From positions 2,793,001 to 2,857,000 of the forward strand of contig WPIO01000031.1 of assembly GCA_009760855.2 (NCBI GenBank): a stretch of DNA of 64,000 nucleotides, given 5' to 3'. Origin of the DNA: Cristatella mucedo. Lineage: Eukaryota > Bryozoa > Phylactolaemata > Cristatellidae. This document shows, piece after piece, positions 12,455-25,075 of this stretch (position 1 is its first letter; the number at the start of each line of letters is the position of its first letter). A program made the translations under genes and the position numbers. The notes beneath the pieces are model-generated. The model ran no database searches, was not told the DNA's origin, and saw nothing but the letters and a program-made list of their open reading frames with translations.

Positions 12455-12962
12455 CAGCTTTTTGCTTCGTTGAGAGCGTTGCATTTGAGCACAGCCGTGC
12501 TACTTCGGTGTCAGCATACGACGATGGGCACGCGATAACAATGTAAACGGACTCTGTGAACACTGAAATTGATGCACAAACATAGGACTCCGTGGGAAAA
12601 ACCATTACATCCGAAGCTGAGGATGACAATGCATCGTGACAGCAGTCACCAAAGATAGCACAATAGTTGTCGCAGGAGCAACCCATGACCAGGCTGCTGG
12701 GCCGTTTGAATCCTTTCGGCGAGGCACACGAATGAGCTGCCTGGCACACCGAACTGGTAAGATCCAAGGCAGCCTCGAATGAGTCCATCCATTGCGGAAG
12801 TACACTGTCCATAGAACTGTTATCAGTAACGTTCTCAAAGACAGTAACAGTACTGACAGTAACCGATTCATCCATGCTGACGTTGGCTTCACAGTCTAGT
12901 ATGTTAAGAATCGCTGTTAGGGTGAAAATGGTTGAAACGTCTTTTAAAATGTGGATGGTCAT
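12455..12962 (-). CDS. Receptor gene 1, exon 1: leader and somatomedin-B domain
   Basis: First coding exon of a three-exon SMB-7TM receptor gene. It opens with ATG at 12962 and reads 169 codons plus one base (phase 1) to a donor GCTG|GTGAGT at 12455/12454. Residues 1-28 form a hydrophobic leader that should direct the protein to the secretory path. Eight cysteines (C73, C79, C95, C97, C101, C107, C108, C129) match the somatomedin-B pattern, with the core GCSCDNYCAIFGDCC at 94-108. Ser/Thr/Val-rich sequence with N-glycosylation sequons fills residues 28-70. After the SMB comes ACPSSYAD..V..LC, also found in gene 2. SMB domains are small extracellular disulphide knots that mediate protein binding; the partner here is unknown. 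The open frame runs on to 12435, but the paralogue uses a donor at the same place, which decides the exon end. Confidence 0.87.
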
Positions 12963-13344
12963 CCTTTAGTCTTCGAATTTCTTGTCTTATAATGAAAATC
13001 CGTATAATCTGAGTAATTAAAATAAAAGCAGCCATCAGACTACCATTTTTAAAGAGTCAAGTCAGCGTAATTTGTTACTTCAATTCGGCACACTAGTAGG
13101 CATGGTTTACAACTTTGAGGTAGCGTGCATTGCTAAAAAATAATCTATAGTATCACCATAAGAGAACCTAATCTCTATCCATGCTCTTTACACATCCAGT
13201 AGGGCTAGAGTCAATCTCCTTGGTCGTTAAAGTCAAGCAGTTTACACCAATAACAACTAGGGCAGCAGAAGCTGACGATATAGGTATTCTGTGGTGGGAG
13301 GTCTGAGTGACCAATCTTGTTTACATGCACTCATAAGAATAATA
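12963..13344. other. 5' flank of receptor gene 1
   Basis: About 380 bases upstream of the gene 1 start codon. They should hold the 5' UTR and perhaps the promoter, but no convincing TATA or initiator stands out. Confidence 0.4.
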
Positions 13345-14478
13345 GTAATAATAATGATAATGCACTTGATAAAGCGCCCTTACGGAACTCAATCTCTTTC
13401 TAGGCGCTTTGCATTTGGTGCGAAGGGAAACGCGATTGAATGTTGAGTAATATCATGCTTGATGAACAACATGAATAACATGGTTAAGGGTGACATGCAC
13501 AGGGTCGGCATGCCGGTGTTAGTAGCAGCACGCACAGTGTCAGCACGAATAATCACACGAAGGACGAATCAAGGGGACCCACTAAATGCTGTCGTAAATA
13601 GGTGTGTCTTTAAGTTCTTTTTAAATGTGGTCAAGTCAGGGGATGTTCTGACGCAAGTCGGGAGAGAGTTCCAGGCTTTGGGAGCATACGAACTAAATGC
13701 ACGGTCTCCAAAGGATTTAAGGTTTGTACGAGGTATTGGTAGACTGCTTGATTGCAAAAAGCAGGTGGTACGATGCCTGGCCTGATGGGGGAGTATATCT
13801 GAGAGATAGACTGGAGCCAAAAATCAGGTGACCTAAAAGTGAGCGAAAAAACCTTGAAGTCGATCCGTTGCTTGACTGGTAGCCAGTGCAGGTCGGCGAG
13901 AAGTCGTTTGATGAGTTAACTGCAACGCTCACGATAGACAAGCCTAGCTGAGCAGTTTTGCACCAGCTGTAATCGATTGATTGTATATGCCGGTAGGCCA
14001 GCAAGCAGTGAGTTGCAGAAGTCAAGACGGGATATCACAAATGCATGGGCCAACTTGGACGTGGTATCCTTATCTAAACAAGCCCGAATTTTAGCAATGT
14101 TGTGTAGCTGAAAGTAGGCAGACTTGACTGTAGAGCTGATGTGGTCGTCTATCGAGAGGTCACTTTGGCACATGACACCTAGGTTTTGAGTTGATTCAAA
14201 AGGAGATATGCTGGTACAGAAAATTTTGAGCGTCAGCCTTTCCATTTTCTGAATCAAACTGGGTTTTCCCATAACTAGTAAGTTAGTTTTATCAATGTTT
14301 AGTTTATGAAAATTTGCTGCCATCCATGTGCGGATGTCATCAATACATGCAGCATGGGAGTTGAGAGAATCCGAGGTACTCAGAGGCTGGGAGGGATCAA
14401 AGCAAAGGTACAACTGAGTGTCATCTGCATAGAAGTGAAAGCCTAGATTGTGCTCGGCAATCACATCAGCAATTCAAT
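13345..14478 (-). mobile_element. LINE family 1 (CR1/L2-like), 5'-truncated copy with RT C-terminus
   Basis: The 3' end (low coordinates) has an (ATT)n tail and the GCGC hairpin (13360-13420). The reverse-transcriptase frame is split between 14464-13916 and 13820-13569 by frameshifts. The frame starts at HNLGFHFYADDTQLYLCF (the catalytic YADD box) and ends in the family's C-terminal SFKTNLKTHLF-like motif. The copy carries the last third of ORF2 only, as expected from incomplete reverse transcription. Confidence 0.85.
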
Positions 14479-14904
14479 TCGAAACTCATCAATCACAGTG
14501 CAATTTTTCTTCAAAAGATATGTAGATAGCCTAAATTCAAAACACGTCGCATGTCCACCATGAACGAATGAGTGAGAGAGAGATAGAAATCTTGAGATAC
14601 TCGTAAGAAGTTATCCCCCAGCCCTTCGCGTAATCGGCACACCGCGAAAGCAGGCTTAAAAAAGCACAGCTTGCATCTCTCGTGGAGTGACCGTGTCCCT
14701 GCAGTGCCACAGATGACCTCACAATTGCCCGCCTGGCGCAAGCTTTCGCAGAAGCCCGTACAAGAAGCCGTACTCCTACCATGCCAGACTGGCATCCACC
14801 CAGAAATGACTATGTTTAAACAGGGCTCGAAAGCTTGAGCCTAACCCTCCAAATCGGCTCGGCCACCACGCCTGCTATAGCTCATGTTCACAATCTAGGT
14901 GCTC

Positions 14905-15045
14905 CCCACATGACCTTTTGCTGGATGATCAGCGTCATCTCTTGAGTCAAGTCTGCCTACTTTCAGCTACTTAGCATTGACAAAAATGTTTCTCTTTCTT
15001 AGATAAAGATATCGCAGCCAAGGCAGTCCATGCATAAGTAAAATC
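14905..15045 (+). mobile_element. LINE family 1 RT fragment
   Basis: ATGACCTTTTGCTGGATGAT, GTCTGCCTACTTTCAGC and TTAGATAAAGATATCGCAGC match 20700-20800. Old and frame-broken. Confidence 0.6.
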
Positions 15046-15239
15046 CGATAAGATTACATAAAAATATTGTATTTTTATAAATAGCATTAGCAGTAAGCAG
15101 AGGTGTCAGACCTTCTCCTGTTCCGTGGTCGTCATGGACAGGGCCACGGTCCTGGGTAAGAATTGCAAGCAGCCTCTAGCTCTGTAACAGAGCCACGGAG
15201 AACTAGAAGAAATATATACATTTGTTGACTTCCGGCTAC

Positions 15240-15880
15240 AAAGGGGGAAGTGGCTTTATTGAAAAGACTACGTAAAATGTACACAGATCAGCCAATCTGT
15301 TAAGCTCAGAGCAACCTTCATTATGGTTGCCAGTCCAGTTCATGCCTTGCAGCCATTTAAATTTTTTGGAGCATGAACATGGCGTGTTATGTTCATGAAA
15401 GTTGTTATGAGACCTAAATAATAGCACAACGCCACGATGCTACAGCACGTGGCCTTTCGAGATGCCACGTGCTGCGATGACAGCATCTATGGAGAGCTTT
15501 ATGGTTGCACTAATGACATTACTTTTAGCCACTGCAGACCAGCAGGCTGGCTTAGTGGCAGTCGACCTGCGTGTTCTTAAAGTGGTAAATTACGAGAGGT
15601 CCATGTAGTATAGTCAGTTTTGTACTGGTATATTATCATACAGGTTGGGAAATCACCGTCTTTATGCCATTGCTTCGTCGTAGACTCGGAAGCTGAAAGC
15701 AATCCCTATCATTTCTATCGGTTTGTTATTATCGTGCAACCGATTATTTTGTGCTGATTCCTGTTCTATTTCAAGTTGGGGGCCACATGCACCTGAAGCC
15801 AGTGAGACTAGACAGTTGTTACCTGCTAAAATTGTATTGGATGAACTGTCATACATTAACCATGCAAATACTTCCCCGTA
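15240..15880. repeat. Repeat E, copy 1
   Basis: Collinear with 29235-29780. Shared blocks include TGCCTTGCAGCCATT, TTAGCCACT, CGACCTGC, CAACCGATT and TTGGATGAACT-like sequence. It contains a perfect 11-base hairpin (15443-15474). A 159-codon minus frame (15662-16141) covers part of it but breaks in copy 2, so coding is unlikely. Class of element unknown. Confidence 0.6.
15443..15474. repeat. Perfect 11-bp inverted repeat in repeat E
   Basis: CAGCACGTGGC and GCCACGTGCTG separated by ten bases. The homologous place in copy 2 (29391-29416) also folds. Confidence 0.85.
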
Positions 15881-16299
15881 ATGCCCAGCCAGGTAGAGCC
15901 TCTCTGCGACAAGGAGAGTGAGTGGTAGCTCGACAAACCTTTCAACAGCTCGACTCCCACTAACAGCTATCATATGATTTATTCGTGACTCATATTTGCA
16001 ATTGCCTAGTCGGCTTGGGCGTAACCCATGCTCGACGTAAATAAAGCAGGCAAGAACGGCAAGTCTGAGCCTGCTGCTGCTGTTGCTACAAAGTGGCTGG
16101 TGGACTCCGGCAGTAGTTGAATTTGTAAAGCCAGTTTCCATGCCAGCTATTTCGACACATAATTAATAGGAAAGAGATGGAAATAACTAGGTACATTATC
16201 CTAGCTTTGCTTGATGCCGAATGAAAGCATTATTTGTCGACTCATCTGTGGACCATTGGTTAAACCAAAATTGGTTAACCTGGCATTCCTACGATAAAT

Positions 16300-17030
16300 G
16301 CTGCTGATATGCATAACTAACATCATAGATATGTCATTAGCATCAGTTCATGGTCCAGTACCTTTCAAAGAGGCTGTAATCAGGCCACTACTCAAGAAAC
16401 CAGCACTATACCAAGAGAACTTGAGCAACTTTCAGCCGGTCTTCCTCTTACCATTCATATCGAAGACACTGGAGCGAGTCGTGGCAGACCAGCCGACATA
16501 GCACCAGACAGAATCAAGTCTCTTTTTCTAAGCACTCATTAAATGGTAAAAGGAAAGACTGTCAATCAGAAAAGGCTATTTCATATACAATTTCAGTACG
16601 CACAAGTGCACACGCGACAATTGGCAAGGACGGAGCCAAGGTTGCGAGGAATAAGCAGACGTTTAGCTTCTTTTTGAAAACCACCAAATTACGAGACGAT
16701 GCAAGGTCAATTGGTAGTGAGCTCAGTAGTCGGCTTTGGATGCATATGAACTGGAGGTAGGGTCTTCGAGTTATTTGAGGTTCATTGAAAGCTAGAGCAA
16801 ACGACCAGTGTCAGAATAGCAGACAGTGCGACTGGAGACCATGAGCGATAAGAAGTAACTGGATTCTACATCAAAGCTGGCCCATGCATTTGTGACATTC
16901 AGTATCGATATCTGCATCTCACTGCTTGCTGGTCTACCGGCCTGTGCAATCAGGCACTTAAAGTTGGTACACAACTCTGCAGCTAGGCTTTCTGTCGTGA
17001 GTATCGCAGGTGCATGTCCATTGCAGCCTC
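16300..17030 (+). mobile_element. LINE family 1 copy with a reverse-oriented insert
   Basis: 16300-16500 encodes the N-terminal RT box (VPFKEAVIRPLLKK, SKTLERVVADQ). 16858-17030 encodes a C-terminal part (LAHAFVTF, LLAGLPACAIR, LVHNSAARL). Between them lies repeat D (16505-16857) on the opposite strand. Most of the central RT is missing. Confidence 0.7.
16505..16857 (-). mobile_element. Repeat D copy 1 (LINE family 1 subfamily, 3' part)
   Basis: Nearly identical along its length to 27993-28326 (for example AGACGATGCAAGGTCA, GTAGTGAGCTCAGTAGTCGG). On the minus strand it encodes the RT C-terminus and ends in a worn family 1 tail (AAGTCTCTTTTTCTAAGCAC). It is a distinct subfamily from the 13.3 and 20.4 kb copies. 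Confidence 0.75.
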
Positions 17031-17900
17031 ATGCTAACTTGAATGAGCACTGCCTGGGGCAGTAATCCAATAGATTATGAGGTATGCATTGCATGGAATC
17101 AAAGGTGTAAGAGTTTAACCTATTCAAGAGCTGCATTTATGTACCTGCACAAAAACTGCTATCCACTAAAAGTCCTGATAGCAACGGATATTAACAAATG
17201 CCTACTTCAAGATGACCACCCACTACGTGAATTCATGTGATACGACATCTTATTGCCTACCATGGTTAAAATGTTGCCTGCAGATGGACACCATCCCTCG
17301 ATCTGAATCGCGAAGTAGGAGAGCTTTAGTCGTAAGCTAAGACCCGTGTCAGTATCATGGGTGGCCTGCAGCCTAGGCAGCATTGCGAGGTCAGAGTCTT
17401 AGCCGAGGGGGAGGATGCTTCCTTTTAATTTCACAACCCAGGTCACTGGCTTTTGCACTGTGGATGGCAATCCTATATGACTACTTCGAACTGATGATGG
17501 CAGCTGAGGCTGTTCTCTTCCTGCATAAATAAAGCATTTGCAACAGCCAACCCTCACTTATTTAGCTGTACTAACAAAAAAGTGAGAAGGCTGTGTAAGA
17601 CAAATGGCTGAACAATCTCTGGAAGTCGCAGAGGCTGACTATTTCGTTCAACCAAGCAACCGAGAAATCAGTAGTTCATTAATCTCCTCAATTCGTCCAG
17701 TAACATATTATAGATAAGAATGCACTCACGAAAGGCACGACCCTACTGCAAGAAACGAGACGCGTCTGCTGCGATCATCTAGGAAATAAAGTAAGCCTGT
17801 ATGCAAATAGCCCAGGACTCGTCATTTACAATGCACAGCAGAAGCTCTGGTGAGTTAGTGGTTTCCGGCATGGCTATGGTTGACTTTGAGCGACTCAGTG
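17031..17900. other. No recognisable gene
   Basis: Mixed intergenic sequence with short open frames only. Confidence 0.5.
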
Positions 17901-18930
<1,030 letters not shown>

Positions 18931-18934
18931 TTGA

Positions 18935-19500
18935 AACTCTTAAAGTTAGGGCGTGTTAAATGACTCTTGGAAGTAATTTCCAGGCTCCGGTGAGCATGCG
19001 AACTAAGGTTAAGGTCGTTCTGATTTGAGATGAGTGACAGGTGTTGCTCAACCATTGGACTCGGAAGATCAGGTTGCTCAATATCAATTCTGATTGTGAA
19101 ATTGGGAAGGATCTGTGTTAGTTAGGCCTGAAAAAGGCGATTGGTGGAGTCAAGAGTTAGTGTTAGTTTTGAAGTCGATGCTGTGCTTGATGTGGAGCCA
19201 GTACAAGTCGATGAATTTGAGCACAATGTGGTAGTAGCTTGTTTCATGACTTACAAGCATAGCCAAAGAATTGTCTACCGATAAGCATCTGAAAGCACAG
19301 TCAGGGAGGCCTGTGACAAGTGAGTTACAAACTTTGAGATGAAATGTCGCAATTGCATGGACCAACTTGGCTGTATTATCCTTATCTAAGCAAGTGAAAA
19401 CGTGTGCAGTGCTAAGTAGCCGATAGTAGGCAGATTTAAATCTAGAGATGATGCTGGTGATCCAGCAAAATGTCATTTGTGGAGCATCCAGATGGTGTAC
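18935..19500 (-). mobile_element. LINE family 1 copy, decayed
   Basis: The minus strand encodes STAHVFTCLDKDNTAKLVHA, FHLKVCNSLVTGLPDCAFR and the segment upstream of the 3' UTR, all in the order of 13.6-14.2 kb, with many stops. Confidence 0.7.
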
Positions 19501-19559
19501 ACGAGCCTTGCGAGGCCTACTAGCTGTGCCAATTTGAAGACCTAGTCATATTTAAAAGA

Positions 19560-20330
19560 ATCAGCTCCGTTCGAACACACCCATGTGCTCGATGAATGCC
19601 TGTCAAACACCGTAGGGGGGTACGGATGCATTGGCTTCTGGGGAAGCTTGTGACAACATTACAACTGCATGCTCAACCGAAGCACTGAAGGGACACGGCC
19701 GTCCAGTCGGAGCATTGAGCTGCGCTGTCCTTACTTACGTGCTCGGTTTGCTGATGCAGCAAATGGTCTCTGGAGGTAAGCTTCGTACGAGTCTCGCAGC
19801 TGCACAACTGCAAGGGGGCCGGTATAAAGGTTACACGGCACTGCCACTTATTCTCTCGTTAATACACCAACGGGCAGGCACACTGGGAGGAACGGGCGCC
19901 AAATTCCCCCCAAACAGCCCTCAAAGTCCATGAAGCCCTCAAATTCAGCTGCTCCGTGAATATGAATTGGCCACTCGTGGGTGCTTCAATGACGACCAAG
20001 CAAGCAGCTCGGCTGGTTGAGAGCCGCTCAAGACTTTCCCTGCACACTGGCAGCTTCTGGCAAGTACGACTGAGCACTAATCAAAAGCCGCAAAAACCTC
20101 AATAAGCTACCTTCCCCAGCGTTGACCAGATTACCACGTGACCAGCTATGGCTCTATCAACTAGTCCCCCACTGCCGAACCTGCATGGCTGTTGGCTGAC
20201 TTGGTTAGGCCCATCGGACATTATGCTTTTCTTTAACGACTGAGTTAGTTGGCTCAAAATCTTTGGCATACATGAAGCAGCTGGGTAAAGATTATGTAAT
20301 CTCGGGGCAATATACACAAATCATGCCACA
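19560..20330. other. No recognisable gene
   Basis: Unique-looking sequence; short open frames only. Confidence 0.45.
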
Positions 20331-20402
20331 CTCACACACACACACACGCGCGCGCGCACACACACACACATGCACGTACACATGTATATATATATATATA
20401 TG
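20331..20402 (+). repeat. (CA)n(CG)n(CA)n(TA)n microsatellite
   Basis: Mixed CA, CG and TA runs that end exactly where the LINE copy at 20403 starts. Confidence 0.95.
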
Positions 20403-21496
20403 GCTTTCACTTCTATGCAGATGACACTCAGTTGTACCTTTGCTTTGATCCCTCCCAGCCTTCGAGCACCTCAAATTCTCTAAACTCACTTGCTGCATGC
20501 ATTGATGACATCCGCACATGGATGGCAGCAAATTTTCTAAAACTTAACGATGATAAAACTAACTTACTAGTTATGGGCAAACCCAGTGTGATCCAGAGAT
20601 TGGAAAGGCTGACTCTCAAAATTGGCTCTGCCAGCATATCTCCAGTTAAATCAGCTCGAAATCTAGGAGTCATATTCCAAAGCGACCTCTCGTTAGACGA
20701 CCATATCAGCTCCACAGTCAAATCCACCTATTTTCAGCTTCATAACATAGCTAAAATTCGGGCTTGTTTAGATAAAGATACCACGTCCAAGATGGTCCAT
20801 GCATTCGTGACATCCCGTCTCGACTTCTGCAACTCACTGCTTACTGGCCTACCAGCATGTGCGATCAGGCGATTGCAGCTGGTGCAAAACTCTGCAGCTA
20901 GGCTTGTCTGTCGTGAGCGTCGCAGTTGCCACATTACTCCACTTCTCGCCGACATGCACTGGCTACCAGTCAAGCAACGGATTGACTTCAAGGTTTTGTC
21001 GCTCACTTTTAGGTCCCTTCATTCTATGGCTCCAGCCTATCTGTCAGATAAACTACCCCATCAGGCTAAGCATCGTACCACCTGCTTTTCGGAATCCAAC
21101 TGTCTAGAAATACCTCGTACAAACCTTAAATCCTTTGGAGACCGTGCATTTAGTTCATATGCTCCCAAAGCCTGGAACTCCCTCCCGACCTGCGTCAGAA
21201 CATCCCCTGACCTGACCACATTTAAAACGAACTTAAAAACACACCTATTTAGGACAGCATTTAGTGGGTCCCTGTGATTCGTCCTTGATGTGCTTATGCG
21301 TGCTGACACTGTGCATGCTGCCACTAACCACTTTTGCATGCTGACCCTGTGTATGTCACCCCTAACCATATTAATCATTTCGTTTATTTTTTTCAAGCAT
21401 GATTTTACTTACCATTCAATGGCATTTCACTTTACAGCAAATGTAAAGCGCCTAGAGAGAGATTAAGTTCTCTGAGGGCGCTTTATCAAGTGAATC

Positions 21497-21510
<14 letters not shown>
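20403..21510 (+). mobile_element. LINE family 1, young 5'-truncated copy
   Basis: An unbroken frame runs from the catalytic box (FHFYADDTQLYLCFDPSQP) to the ORF2 stop at 21277. It covers the palm end and thumb/C-terminus (CLDKDTTSKMVHAFVTSRLD, LQLVQNSAARLVCRERRS, SYAPKAWNSLPTC). The 3' UTR contains a short internal duplication (GTGCTGACAC..TAACCA twice) and ends in the GCGC hairpin (21449-21486) and (ATT)n. Nearly identical to the 57.1 and 59.8 kb copies. The intact frame indicates a young insertion; it cannot move by itself because the first two thirds are absent. Confidence 0.88.
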
Positions 21511-21528
<18 letters not shown>

Positions 21529-21536
21529 TATATATT
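21496..21536 (+). repeat. (ATT)n(TA)n tail and microsatellite
   Basis: The LINE tail (ATT)n merges into about 12 TA units; the same (TA)n motif lies at the 5' edge of the insertion. Confidence 0.9.
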
Positions 21537-21635
21537 TATTTATTAAGAGTTGATACAATAGTAAATTTGCATGTATTTATTAGCCGGCAGTGTCCTGCTT
21601 TGTCTGGGATCACATGTGCTACCAGTTCCTCCTGG

Positions 21636-22755
21636 TTAAGGAATCAGGTGCTTGGTAACAGTGTCGGAGAGGCACGGCAGCGGCAATACCATTTGCTCAG
21701 CCTGTAGAATGCCGAGGTCTGCCAGGCAAGCTTCATTGTTTGGCCACCGCGAGTGCCACCTACAGAGAGCCCCAAACAGGCAGAGTCTCACCACCATAGA
21801 ACGGTGGCCATCAGTCAGGAAAGACCAGGCAATGGCTGCATACTTACCGTCCTTGTTCCGGACTGCCATCAACAGGGCATCATTGTTGCCCTCGAACAGC
21901 ACTGGCACATAAATGGTCAACATATCGATGCCGTTGTCTATGGCCAGGTCTGACTTCAGAGCCAGATCACCAACAAGTCGGAGGGGCCATCAGACATGCA
22001 GGTAAGCACGGTGGCTGAAAGAGCTCTGACCAGGCGACCCAGCACTAGGTTGTGTCGGGCCATGATTGCATGCAGCATCGACCGGCAGTGGCTCAGCGCG
22101 TGGCAAATTGTCTCTGCATCCGTTCGGCACAATCTTCAGCTGCCTACAGTCTCGTGGTATGACCTACTCCTAGCACCAGCCACTGGCAGCATATCCATGC
22201 CAGCTCGGTGAACGAACCGCCAGAACCTGAAAGGCAGGCCAAAACCTATAGGCTGGAAGTGACTGTGAAATATGTCTGTGGCCGAAAAGAACCTGGTTTT
22301 GCAGGCTGGGCCACCCAAGCCCAGCCTCATCCAAGCCTGGCGAACTCCCAAAGCTTCATGGTTACCACTCGCTGCTCGACCGTGTGCTCGATGCCCTCAG
22401 GTTTATTTAACACGGCTAGTATTTCAGGGCCGGACAGCAAGAATCTGCAATAGAGATGCTTGAGGCACTTCCATGCATCCATCACACACAGTGAGATCAG
22501 GCCGAGCCTGTCGCCTGGGTTGAAGGCTGCTGGGCTCACGGGTTTAGAATCCCGGTCGGCGGACGATGGCATACAGCTCAATCTGGCGATGGATCGGTCA
22601 AGGCTGTGACATGCAACTTGGCCGAGGCACAGGTCAGGCGAATGCAGCATACAAATGTCTTGCTCAGCACCTAGAATTGAGGCATTCATTTTGAACCGTA
22701 CGGAGCCATGGCCGCCGGCGGCCAAGCCAAGTGAACTGGAAAAATGCCGATGCAA
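21636..22755 (-). mobile_element. Remnant of an RLE-type (R2/NeSL-like) non-LTR retrotransposon, C-terminus
   Basis: Three minus-strand frames (22755-22327, 22351-22136, 21923-21636) follow each other and resemble the end of R2/NeSL-type proteins. There is a zinc-knuckle-like region CRTDAETICHALSHC followed by ARHNLVLGRLVRA, then a restriction-like endonuclease domain with SDLAI, LTIYVPVLFEGNNDAL and KYAAIAW, and the closing ALCRW..PNNEACLADLGIL. This endonuclease opens the target site in that clade. Frameshifts and stops (a TGA where the first zinc-binding Cys would stand) mark it as dead. The RT core is not visible upstream. Clade assignment is by motif order and is moderate. Confidence 0.6.
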
Positions 22756-22981
22756 AGGCCAGCAGACGAAATGAGAACCGACCTAGCTCCATCAGAGTCT
22801 TTTCGGCTGGCTGCTGGGCAGCCTTGGCCTCGTTTAGGTGTCTTGCTTCCTACCTACTCGAGTCTTCGCTTGATACGGAGGGGTTGTCCAAGCCTTAGGG
22901 AAGGCTTGACAACGGCTCAGCAGCCAAGCCTGGTTCTACTTCTCAGGCTAAGACTCAAGCAAGATTCAGCAAGTGACCAAT

Positions 22982-23074
22982 CATAGGTGCTGTTCAGGCC
23001 AGGCCCACTGAATTGCTTTGAAAGGAAAGGTAAAAGACTTGACCGGTGTAGGCGCGGCTTGAACAGCACCTATG
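22982..23074. repeat. 15-bp perfect inverted repeat with 63-base loop
   Basis: CATAGGTGCTGTTCA at 22982-22996 and TGAACAGCACCTATG at 23060-23074. Possibly a small foldback element. Confidence 0.85.
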
Positions 23075-23946
23075 TTTGTATTACCCACTCAGGTCCGGTT
23101 GGGGCGAGTACCTCTCAGGCACCCTTTTTAATAATTTGATAACAGCTAAGGAAAAAACGTCTAAGTTATAATAAAGCTAAAACAGGATATGTTAGAATGT
23201 CAAAGACTGTTAACGAGCGGATTTCGAACTCAAGGCTTCGACCTCACCCTAAGCCCCTTGAGCTGAGGTAGTAGGTCTTCTGGAAAATGCTCTGTGCAGC
23301 GCTTCGGTTTACGATGACAGTTAGTACTCTACGTAAGGTCAGAGTATAAGGTAATTGCAATTAAAGAAAAACGGATATGCATTCGCTCAAGAGCGACTGA
23401 AAATTTATAACCGTGGAAAAAGCTTTCAGAAACTCGTCGTAGTTCATGACACGCCACCGACGAAACGTCGCTTATAATCCGCTAAGAGAAAGACGTTAGC
23501 CAACGATTTGCAACGGCAGCGAGGGTTGATGCTGTCTCATACCGTATAAAGTGCAGATTCGGCTTGCAAGTATCCTTCAAGTAGAGGCTCAGCTTGGCGG
23601 TTCAGAATAGACACTTTCCAAAAAATGAGAGAATTCAACTAATGTTCGCTGGGAATGTCAATTTTAGTGACATGGACACACTCAGGAGCAGGGAACTGGC
23701 TTGATGAGTCGGTTCATAGTTAGTGAGTCAGCCGTGCTTCTACTTCAGCAAAGATCGGCCAGTTGCAGTGCAGGGTAAGGGAGTTACTTGTTTGCCGAAA
23801 CGAAGACTTGCGTATGTGGGGTCAATACGCGTACTCTTTCGTTTGGATGTGGCTGACCTATGTAATGTAATGTATCTATGCGTGGCCCAGCGACACAGTT
23901 GAAGCAGTTCAATTACCCCAGGTCACCGATCTCTAATCATCTAATC
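23075..23946. other. No recognisable gene
   Basis: Intergenic sequence without a recognised feature. Confidence 0.45.
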
Positions 23947-24400
23947 ATGGATGAATCACTAGCTTTGAAGTACCTCCAAAGTTTGTTTCCACAGCTGCCA
24001 GAGGCAAAGGTCGAAGCTGGTGTCTTCATCAGAACGCAGACAAAGAAGATATAAATCGCCAAAAAGCTTTACTCGATGGAAAAATCAGCTTCGAACGGTT
24101 CCAGAGCAGTAGCTCATGGCTTTCTGGGCATTTATTGGGATGAAAATTATAACCAGCTAGCTCCGCCTTCAATTACGAAGCAAGTCAAGATAAGATGCAC
24201 AATGACCTTCAAAGTCTACATCCTGTATGAATATCTTGACAAAGTCTTGGAGTACACGAGAGCTTACTAAGAAGAGCAAGGCAAGGACTTTAAACCAAGA
24301 ATATGCTGGACTTTGAACGTCGTTACTGGAGACAGTGGAAGGAAAAACGATGGCGGACTACATTTTACGGCTTCATCGAGAAAGTTTATACTTGTCATCA
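23947..24400 (+). pseudogene. Transposon-associated ORF fragment, copy 1
   Basis: The frame from ATG 23947 reads MDESLALKYLQSLFPQLPEA, then FIRTQTKKI, a stop, then VAHGFLGIYWDENYNQLAPP and YLDKVLEYTRAY; after a frame change, ERRYWRQWKEKRW. The same sequence recurs, inverted, at 34725-35560. The pattern (LFP.L.EAK, HGFL..Y...NY..L, EEQG..F, ERRY...W) recalls an uncharacterised ORF found in many copies in invertebrate genomes, probably carried by a transposon. Stops and a frameshift show it is dead. I cannot name the element. Confidence 0.55.
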
Positions 24401-24960
24401 TGAAAGAGGCAAATTTGGTAGGAGATAATGGCCGTTTTTTCTATACATCTGAGGCATGCGATATTAGGAAATAGCACTCGCACAAACCTCGAGACAACAT
24501 GTTGTCACAAATTTTTGACACAATTGGGTTTTCAAAGACCCCGAGAAGCTAGCGAGTAACCACCACCAACCGAAAGGAACCTCGCAGGACAAGTAACTTA
24601 AAAGTAACTAATTAATTTGATACACGTTATCTGCGGTTATTAGTACTTATAGGCTTTCCAGATTGAGGTTGTTTTTATGAATCTCACTGCGTGGTTCTTC
24701 AGAGCATTATGGAGACACTGAATGTACTAGTCCTTCTGTTACGTTTGTGCGGGCAGTCGCGCACAGATCAAGACGGCTCAGGCAGATGCCGTTTATTACG
24801 GAAACGCGGAACCGGGCCGCACGGCCTGCACGCTGGCTGGGAAGCAGCTGAGTGGGTCCGCTGTTCTCGCCGCAGCGGCTTCCGCCGGACTTGTCAGCTG
24901 TCGCGGTACAGCAGACCCAACATCCACTCTTTCCATGAGAAGTCGACTAAGCATCGGTCG
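24401..24960. other. No recognisable gene
   Basis: Short open frames only. Confidence 0.45.
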
Positions 24961-24963
24961 GCT

Positions 24964-25075
24964 TAATAAGAATAATAATAATGCACTTGATAAAGCGCCC
25001 TCGGAGAACTCAATCTGTTTCTAGGCACTTATAATTTGCTGCTAAGGGAGTCTGAAAGCACAGCCAATCAAGCGA
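24964..25075 (-). mobile_element. LINE family 1 3' tail
   Basis: AATAATAATAATGCACTTGA, TAAAGCGCCCTCGGAGAACT, CAATCTGTTTCTAGGCAC: (ATT)n plus hairpin on the minus strand, with nothing of the RT left. Confidence 0.75.

Noticed and set aside
15662..16141. 159-codon minus-strand frame
   Set aside because: Part lies in repeat E; copy 2 breaks the frame, so conservation as protein is not supported.
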